Shown: in pieces, positions 56,039 through 61,559 of the stretch
Numbering within the stretch: position 1 is the stretch's first letter
Layout: each line of letters begins with the position of its first letter
IMG/VR virus record: IMGVR_UViG_3300030109_006161
Location: 1-64,000 of that record
Direction: 5' to 3' (one strand)
Length of the DNA stretch: 64,000 nt
DNA from: a virus
The notes under the pieces: model-generated
What the model saw: the letters and a program-made list of their open reading frames with translations, nothing else
Told to the model about the DNA's origin: nothing
The model's database searches: none
Program-made: the position numbers and the translations under genes

Positions 56039-57309
56039 TTTATTTCAATTGTCTCCCAACGGGTATAATTTTTTCGGCTATCCCAAGACCCTAAGCGATG
56101 GTGTAAATCTTGTAGATAATCAACCCAAAACTTTTGATAACTTTCAAATGCGTAGTTTTTCTCAACATGTTGTCGTCCGGCTTTACCTAAATTATCACGT
56201 TCTTCTGGTGTCATTTTGTAAATCTTCTCAAGGGCGTCAGCAACATCTTTTTCACAAGTCCTGTCTTCAAAAATATAAGGAACATGCTGCGAGCCAATAA
56301 TAGCTTTAGAACAAGGCTCAATACCTACTCCAAACCAATTTTCTCCATCAGTTACTTGCTCTTGCAGTCCGCCAGTCATAGTATTGACTACAGGAGTTTC
56401 TGTCGATAAAGATTCCAAAGAACTTAATCCAAAGCCCTCGGCATCAGCAATATTTATAGTGCAGTCTGCCAAATTATACAACAGAGCTAAATCAGGTGCA
56501 GCTAGTTTTTGTCTGGAGAATTTTATCTGCCCCTGGTCGCATCCAACTGTTGCTGCTAGATATTCTAATGGTTGTCCGTGAGGATCGTTTGTGTCTGTAT
56601 GCATAATAAGACATGCTTTATCATGTCCTACTCGATCAAGAAATGCCTTAAACCAATATACTAATGATCCGCTTTGCTTTCGTCGTGCATTGCGATTATT
56701 CCAGAAGAAAATAAATTTATCCTCCAGGTTCATGTTCTTTTTCATTTCAGAAATTTTTGTGAGACTTTCTTTGTCAGTTACTTTCTTGAATATATCTGGG
56801 TCAACTGCGTGTGGTAAGTAAACTTCCTCAGTTGTTGGCGATGCTTTCTGAACGCATTGACTAGTAACTTTAGAAATTGTAACAATAGCATCTGTACTTA
56901 GATAATATGGTGCATTGAATTCTGGAGTGGGAAAGTTATCCCACACATGATAATAAACCATTGGTACAACTTGTCTGATTTCAGATTCCATTTGCCATAA
57001 CCAGTCATAAAATCTAGGATCGGTCATGAACCAGATTAGGTCAGGTTTTTCTGATAGTATGGCGCTTCTTATTTGATTTGGCGTACCATAAGCATCCACG
57101 GGAATAATCTTCCAAGAAGAGCCATATTTTTCTAGTCCATGCTCTATTACACTGTAATCTTTATGTTTGATTGCTCCCGCAAAAGATACAACTTCAAATT
57201 TACCACTCTCTAGTAATGCTTCGATCATATATTTTGTCTGAGTAGCTACACCCGATGGTAATAAGGGGTGGTCGCTTAGTGTAAGGATTTTTATCTTCTT
57301 ATCGGACAT
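56035..57309 (-). CDS. Glycosyltransferase, GT4 family
   Basis: A protein of about 424 residues. SDHPLLPSGVATQTKYMIEA is the acceptor-side glycine loop, FFWNNRNARRKQSGSLVYWF the start of the donor domain and CTINIADAEGFGLSSLESLS then TETPVVNTMTGGLQE the donor-binding E-x7-E region. I chose the ATG at 57309 (MSDKKIKIL), with AGGA about nine bases upstream. A TTG seven codons upstream would overlap the nuclease gene and lacks a ribosome binding site. First transferase of the cassette in transcription order. Confidence 0.85.
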   Translation of the reverse strand: MSDKKIKILTLSDHPLLPSGVATQTKYMIEALLESGKFEVVSFAGAIKHKDYSVIEHGLEKYGSSWKIIPVDAYGTPNQIRSAILSEKPDLIWFMTDPRFYDWLWQMESEIRQVVPMVYYHVWDNFPTPEFNAPYYLSTDAIVTISKVTSQCVQKASPTTEEVYLPHAVDPDIFKKVTDKESLTKISEMKKNMNLEDKFIFFWNNRNARRKQSGSLVYWFKAFLDRVGHDKACLIMHTDTNDPHGQPLEYLAATVGCDQGQIKFSRQKLAAPDLALLYNLADCTINIADAEGFGLSSLESLSTETPVVNTMTGGLQEQVTDGENWFGVGIEPCSKAIIGSQHVPYIFEDRTCEKDVADALEKIYKMTPEERDNLGKAGRQHVEKNYAFESYQKFWVDYLQDLHHRLGSWDSRKNYTRWETIEIK

Positions 57310-57320
57310 GTTTGTTTTTC

Positions 57321-58160
57321 CTAATTGCAATATTCTGACCTATAAAATTCACATACACCTGGGCGGTGTTTGCAACTAGTACAGGAGTTTCTATTCTTAA
57401 TATAACGTTCATTTGTGATATTGTATAGAGCAGTTGTCAAAGATTTTAGTGCGTCGGTTGTTCTTTTTTTCGCTGCTGTAACTCTTACAAATTCAACTTT
57501 TTTACCTGGTTTTGCAGTTCTTTTCAAAAGAACAAAATGGCAGTCAAGATCATCTGGGCTTACGTCGTACTTTTGAGAATAAAAATGTTTATACATCACA
57601 AGTTGATAAGCCATTGTTTTATCACTTTTCTTTTCTCGTCGCCAACCCCAAGAACAAGTTTTCCAATCAATCAAGTGAACCTTTTCATCTTTATTTGAAT
57701 GAACTACAAGATCAATAAAGCCCTTAAAGTTTTTCTTTGCATCCTTGAATTCAGTAATAGGCTCATAAAGAAATTCTTCAGCAGCCAATACGTGCCAGTC
57801 CTCGCCAAGCTTTCCAAATTTTTCTACTAGAGAGCGATAAAGGTCGGGAATAATTTCAATACCGTGTGCTAGCCACTCTTGCAAATCAAAATCGTTAGCT
57901 GCTCGTTGTTGTTCTAGTTCTGGCAGTGCTTTTAGTTCTTTTACAAACTGTTGCTTCAGCAGATTGATTATTTTTTCTTGAGACCTATATTGTTCAGTCT
58001 TTGTGAGAGTTTCCTCACATAAGGTATGTAAAGCTTTACCAAAGGCAGTATAAATATTTCCTTCAAACTTATTGATCTTATCGATATAGGTAAGTTTATG
58101 ATAGTGCGGGCAAATAAGCCAATTCTTCCACTCTGAATAAGAGATATGTTTTCCAGCCAA
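57321..58160 (-). CDS. PD-(D/E)XK nuclease, Cas4/AddB-like, with probable iron-sulfur cluster
   Basis: A 279-residue exonuclease-type protein. Core motifs: H45 (GKALHTLCEE), D150 in FKGFIDLVV, D165-x-K167 in HLIDWKTCSW, and Q186-x3-Y190. Four cysteines placed as in Cas4/AddB iron-sulfur nucleases are C17 (WLICPHY) and C260, C263, C270 near the C-terminus (CTSCKHRPGVC). The start codon is TTG at 58160; no ATG occurs before the conserved N-terminal motif, and the frame is closed upstream by the preceding gene's stop. It probably processes DNA ends in recombination or host-DNA breakdown. Confidence 0.8.
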   Translation of the reverse strand: MAGKHISYSEWKNWLICPHYHKLTYIDKINKFEGNIYTAFGKALHTLCEETLTKTEQYRSQEKIINLLKQQFVKELKALPELEQQRAANDFDLQEWLAHGIEIIPDLYRSLVEKFGKLGEDWHVLAAEEFLYEPITEFKDAKKNFKGFIDLVVHSNKDEKVHLIDWKTCSWGWRREKKSDKTMAYQLVMYKHFYSQKYDVSPDDLDCHFVLLKRTAKPGKKVEFVRVTAAKKRTTDALKSLTTALYNITNERYIKNRNSCTSCKHRPGVCEFYRSEYCN

Positions 58161-58175
58161 AGTTTCGTCGCTTTC

Positions 58176-58835
58176 TTAGTTGTTGACGAGTTCATCAATC
58201 TTGTTATATAGTTCGGGACTAATTTTCTTTAGTTTTTGCTTGCTTCCTAAAAAATACTCTTCGAATCCAGTTCCAAAATATTCACGGAGAGAAACAGATG
58301 CATAAGGTCTTATATACATACCAGATGTAATCATTTTAAGCAAGTTTCCTCCAACCCTTTTGTATAAAAAGACATCAAAATTACGGTCATACTCAAGATT
58401 CATGAAATTATATTCTTTAGTCCAGTATCCTTCAGATCTTAATTCAAATTCTAGCTCCGCTCGTTTTTTGAGGAACTCCTTTTTGATTTTCTCATCTGCG
58501 TATATCTCTTCAGGGTACAGCATTTCTACATGATGTGCGAACTCATGAATTATATCATCGATAATATCAGCGGCATTATCTTGTTTGTTGGTAATATAAA
58601 AGATACCATTATCGTATAATGCATTAGCATCTTTCTTATCAAATATAGGAATATGTTCTATTCGAATTTGATTTAGAGATCTAAAGAACTTTGATGGTAA
58701 TAATTTTTCTACAGAAGATAAAACACTTTGGAGATCTATATTATCCGGACAGGGGTCAACCTCAACAACATCTACCCCAGCAAAATTAAAATACTTGGGC
58801 GTATTGTTTACTCTTTCAAATATATAATCTCTCAT
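58176..58835 (-). CDS. Putative zinc metallopeptidase (HExxH)
   Basis: A 219-residue protein with the zincin motif IIHEFAHHVEML; zinc ligands are H97 and H101 and the catalytic residue is E98. The third ligand is probably a glutamate or histidine further on, for example in FFGTGFEEYFLG (residues about 190-202). No signal peptide, so it would act in the cytoplasm or virion. Start overlaps the PhoH stop (ATGA). Substrate unknown; roles from host protein cleavage to prohead maturation are possible, none supported directly. Confidence 0.68.
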   Translation of the reverse strand: MRDYIFERVNNTPKYFNFAGVDVVEVDPCPDNIDLQSVLSSVEKLLPSKFFRSLNQIRIEHIPIFDKKDANALYDNGIFYITNKQDNAADIIDDIIHEFAHHVEMLYPEEIYADEKIKKEFLKKRAELEFELRSEGYWTKEYNFMNLEYDRNFDVFLYKRVGGNLLKMITSGMYIRPYASVSLREYFGTGFEEYFLGSKQKLKKISPELYNKIDELVNN

Positions 58836-60136
58836 AGAATTTCCGAAGCTAAGGTTGCTAATTTAGATCTTTCGCCTTTAACTAGTGTCACATGACCCGC
58901 AATATCATATTGTTTGAATTTTTCAACAGCATGAGTAAGACCGTTTGAAACTGAATCAACATAAGAGTTATCAATTTGTTGGATATCTCCAGTAAGCACT
59001 AATTTAGTTCCATGACCTACCCTTGTTATTATAGTCTTTAATTCGTGGGCTGTTAAGTTCTGAGCTTCGTCTACAATCAAGAAAGCATTGGAAATTGAGC
59101 GACCTCTAATGTATGTCATAGCTTCTATTTCAATGGTTCCTTGTTCTATTTGCATATCTAAAGCACCACGGTCGCCAAACAGTTGTTCTAAGTTGTCTCT
59201 AATAGGGGCAATCCACGGCATCATTTTTTCTTCTAAAGTTCCCGGCAAAAATCCGATATCTCTACCCATGGGTTGAACTGGACGAGTTATAATCAATTTA
59301 TCATATCCACCTTTTGCACTAGTGGTATTCATAACTTGCTCCAAGGCGCAAGCTGTGGCTAATAATGTTTTACCAGTTCCTGCTGGTCCTGTCAAGGAAA
59401 GAACATGTATATCTTTATCGAATAAGAGATCCATTGCATATTGCTGTTCTTTGTTGTTCGCTGATAAACCCCATATGTTTTTGTATTTGTTTATCTTTCG
59501 AAGAGGTTTATCATAGTCCATAAAACGACAGATTGCTGACTTACTTGTACCTTCATTTTTTAATATAAGGTATTGGTTTGGGTAAAGTTTTGTTCCTTGT
59601 TGTGGTAATAATGTTTCTTTACCGGTATAAAATTGATCTATAAGGCTAAACTCTACCTCTACTTCTTGAGTTCCGTCAAATAAATTCTCTATAGAGTTAA
59701 TTACTTTCTCAGGTTGGTAGTCGTAACATTCTATACCGTGGGCGTCGCACTTTACTCTCATATTGAGATCACGAGACACAACAATAACTTCTTTGCCTTC
59801 ATCAATTAATCGGAGAGCAACAGCTATAATTTTATTATCAGCATCATTGTTATCTACCCCAGGAGGCATGTATTTTTCATCAAAATGTGCCGCTATTACT
59901 CTGCCTTTGCCTCTTCCTAAAGGAGCACCGGTAAGTAAACTACCTTTAGAACGAAGTGAGTCTAAAACTCTATTCATAGTTCTAGCGTTTAAGCCAGCAG
60001 TATCCTGCCTGTGTTTATGACGATCAATCTCATCTAAAACTATAGTTGGTATTGCGATATCGTTTTTACCAAAAGCTAATATGGAACCTGCCTCCGTGAG
60101 GTATACATTCGTATCTAAAATGATGGTTTTTTTCAT
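58832..60136 (-). CDS. PIN-PhoH fusion protein (PhoH2-like)
   Basis: A 434-residue protein. Residues 1-135 are a PIN ribonuclease domain with acidic residues D8 (ILDTNVYL), E36 (VLDEIDRH), D98/D100 (NNDADNKII) and D123 (SRDLNMRV). Residues about 225-434 are a PhoH ATPase with Walker A GPAGTGKT (250-257) and Walker B FLIVDEAQN (DEAQ at 356-359). In bacteria this architecture acts as an RNA helicase-nuclease. A single PhoH domain is common in phages; the PIN fusion is less so. AGGG lies six bases before the ATG; TATATAAA in the 60-base leader is a possible late promoter. Confidence 0.88.
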   Translation of the reverse strand: MKKTIILDTNVYLTEAGSILAFGKNDIAIPTIVLDEIDRHKHRQDTAGLNARTMNRVLDSLRSKGSLLTGAPLGRGKGRVIAAHFDEKYMPPGVDNNDADNKIIAVALRLIDEGKEVIVVSRDLNMRVKCDAHGIECYDYQPEKVINSIENLFDGTQEVEVEFSLIDQFYTGKETLLPQQGTKLYPNQYLILKNEGTSKSAICRFMDYDKPLRKINKYKNIWGLSANNKEQQYAMDLLFDKDIHVLSLTGPAGTGKTLLATACALEQVMNTTSAKGGYDKLIITRPVQPMGRDIGFLPGTLEEKMMPWIAPIRDNLEQLFGDRGALDMQIEQGTIEIEAMTYIRGRSISNAFLIVDEAQNLTAHELKTIITRVGHGTKLVLTGDIQQIDNSYVDSVSNGLTHAVEKFKQYDIAGHVTLVKGERSKLATLASEIL

Positions 60137-60195
60137 ATTTTCCCTGAAATAAGTGGGTTTATATAATTAGTTTGGTCGGTATACTTAAAGGTAAT

Positions 60196-60218
60196 AAAAA
60201 AGCCGCCCGGAGGCGGCT
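60196..60218 (-). terminator. Rho-independent terminator of the tmRNA
   Basis: A perfect 7-bp stem AGCCGCC-TCCG-GGCGGCT (60201-60218) is followed by a run of six U. Its first base is the last A of the tmRNA CCA end, so the processed RNA ends exactly at the base of the hairpin. It separates the tmRNA from PhoH. Confidence 0.85.
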
Positions 60219-60540
60219 GGTGGAGGTAGGGAGAATCGAACTCCCGTCTTGTCTAGTTCCATAGAAGGGTCATTCACAAGGTTAGGTCTGTTTTTTTCGT
60301 CAGACAGCCCGCTTGACTAGATCATCTTATTATGGCTGAGATAATCAAAAGCACTTAGAAGACAAAATACGGCTTTCTGTTTTTTGGCTGCCGTCGCCTC
60401 AAGTCAAGTCAGGTTATTAAGCTGCTTGTGCTAGTTGAAAATCGTCGTTTGCGATTAAAAGTTAAGCGTTTTTAGTGAGCCACGCTTCCCTCACCCTTGC
60501 ACCTTTTCTACTTCCCCATCAGTCGATACCGGTTACCCCC
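60218..60540 (-). ncRNA. ssrA: Transfer-messenger RNA (tmRNA), one-piece form
   Basis: A complete 323-nt tmRNA. The acceptor stem pairs GGGGGUA (60534-60540) with UACCUCC (60222-60228), has the G3-U70 pair read by alanyl-tRNA synthetase, discriminator A and an encoded CCA. Near the 5' end is GGUAUCGACUGAUG, the usual tmRNA D-loop analogue, and near the 3' end a T arm GGGAG-UUCGAUU-CUCCC. The tag frame starts at GCA (60452) after UAAUC and ends with two UAA. tmRNA with SmpB rescues stalled ribosomes and tags the protein for breakdown. SmpB is not encoded in this window, so host SmpB would be needed. It has its own promoter and terminator. Confidence 0.95.
60414..60452 (-). other. tmRNA proteolysis-tag reading frame
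   Basis: The resume codon GCA begins at 60452 and encodes ANDDFQLAQAA followed by UAA UAA; with the alanine from charged tmRNA the added peptide is AANDDFQLAQAA. The beginning (AAND) is the part bound by the adaptor SspB in Enterobacteria, and the end AA is needed by ClpXP. The usual LAA end is replaced by QAA. The resume codon is preceded by UUUUAAUC, similar to the UAGUC element of E. coli. Confidence 0.93.
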
Positions 60541-60550
60541 TTGTATAATA

Positions 60551-60579
60551 GTTATACACTATAACGAATTACTTGTCAA
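60551..60579 (-). promoter_or_regulatory. Sigma70-type promoter of the tmRNA
   Basis: The minus strand has a perfect TTGACA (60574-60579), a 17-base spacer and TATAAC (60551-60556), ten bases before the mature 5' end. Transcription would start a few bases upstream of the mature end and RNase P could trim it. A second weaker candidate, TTAACG-16-TATAAT, lies at 60697-60724. Confidence 0.75.
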
Positions 60580-60609
60580 TTTATTCTTACATAAGTATTA
60601 TAGCCGGCT

Positions 60610-60684
60610 GTTAACAGCTTAGCTGTAAAGGCTGTTAAGAATTAAAAAATAGTTAAAAGTAGTTAAAACAGTTAAGGCTGTTAA
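60610..60684. repeat. Phased GTTAA repeats and palindromes upstream of the tmRNA promoter
   Basis: Plus-strand GTTAA occurs at 60610, 60634, 60652, 60662, 60671 and 60680, the last four spaced 9-10 bases, about one helical turn; another lies at 60720. Three copies are extended to GCTGTTAA. Palindromes include GCTGTTAACAGC (60607-60618) and AGCTTGCAAGCT (60685-60696). The array lies 30-105 bases upstream of the tmRNA -35 box and holds no gene. It could be a set of protein-binding sites, an AT-rich UP-like element or an origin-like iteron block. Confidence 0.6.
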
Positions 60685-60727
60685 AGCTTGCAAGCTATTA
60701 TAACCAACTCTGACAAACCGTTAAGGG

Positions 60728-60734
60728 TATTTAT
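60728..60734 (-). promoter_or_regulatory. Possible gp55-type late promoter
   Basis: The minus strand reads CATAAATACCC across the stop codon of the acidic protein gene, seven of eight bases of the T4 late element TATAAATA. It points towards the repeat block and the tmRNA. AT-rich sequence makes such matches common, so confidence is low. Confidence 0.3.
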
Positions 60735-61549
60735 GAAAATAAATCTAATTCTTCTGAATCTGATTCCTGATTATCATCCGAAGGTTCTGGTTCTCCTACG
60801 TTTCCTAGGTCTTCTTCTCCAGACTGCTCTTCTTCGTACTCATCGGTAGTAACGTCTGGTAAGTCTGATTGAAGTTCATCTTCGAACTTGTCAAAATAAA
60901 GAAGCATGTTTGTAATTAGGTAATCATAAAAGACATCTTTATCTTCTTCATCTGCCAACATATCATAAGCATCAACAATTTGTTTCTCTACAGCCTTAAA
61001 GGTAACTGAGGCAAAGTTTCTACCGGTTTCATTTTGGTCTTCAATTTTTACAAAAGGTTCGTCACCATCCTCTGCGCCTTCAATGTCAATAAATTCACCC
61101 TCTACAGATTGTTCTTCTTTTCCATCTGATTGTGGATCTAAATCAATTGATATCTTTTCTAATAAAGTGTCAGAATCTACTGTATATTCAATATCTTCAG
61201 TTGCGACTGCTTGTTCGCCCTGGTTTTGTGATTCAATAGGTCTCAATGTGTTTTCTATGGCATGAACTATATGATTACGAAATGATGTACGTTGCTCTTT
61301 AGAGGTAGTAAGCATTTTATAATCATCTTCTACGATAGGAATTATTTTCTCCAACAAATCAGCAAGAACATTAATGCCAGTGCTTCGACTAGCTTCATCA
61401 GTACCTGTCTCAGCTTCGATTAATTGACGAACTACTTTTCGAATCTTTTCTTCGGCAAGTCTTTGTTGTTCTAGCTTTACAGCTATTCTTTTACGAACGT
61501 GTTCTCTGATAAGTTCTTCAGCAATTAGTTGGTTTCGATCAATAGTCAT
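60731..61549 (-). CDS. Acidic coiled-coil protein, possibly capsid-core or scaffold
   Basis: A 272-residue, very acidic protein. The N-terminal 50 residues are an arginine/lysine/glutamate helix (EELIREHVRKRIAVKLEQQR, then EEKIRKVVRQLIEAE) able to form a coiled coil. Residues 120-175 and the C-terminus are rich in Asp/Glu and low in complexity (EEEQSGEEDLGNVGEPEP). Such proteins often serve as internal scaffold or core in large phages, but no motif proves it. The gene ends at the edge of the non-coding tmRNA region. It is preceded by GGAG, rather far (13 bases) from the ATG. Confidence 0.5.
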   Translation of the reverse strand: MTIDRNQLIAEELIREHVRKRIAVKLEQQRLAEEKIRKVVRQLIEAETGTDEASRSTGINVLADLLEKIIPIVEDDYKMLTTSKEQRTSFRNHIVHAIENTLRPIESQNQGEQAVATEDIEYTVDSDTLLEKISIDLDPQSDGKEEQSVEGEFIDIEGAEDGDEPFVKIEDQNETGRNFASVTFKAVEKQIVDAYDMLADEEDKDVFYDYLITNMLLYFDKFEDELQSDLPDVTTDEYEEEQSGEEDLGNVGEPEPSDDNQESDSEELDLFS

Positions 61550-61559
61550 GGTATTATAA

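Noticed and set aside
60218-60300. A tRNA gene at the T-arm and CCA end
   Set aside because: There is no anticodon arm within tRNA distance; the acceptor partner lies 300 bases away, which fits tmRNA.
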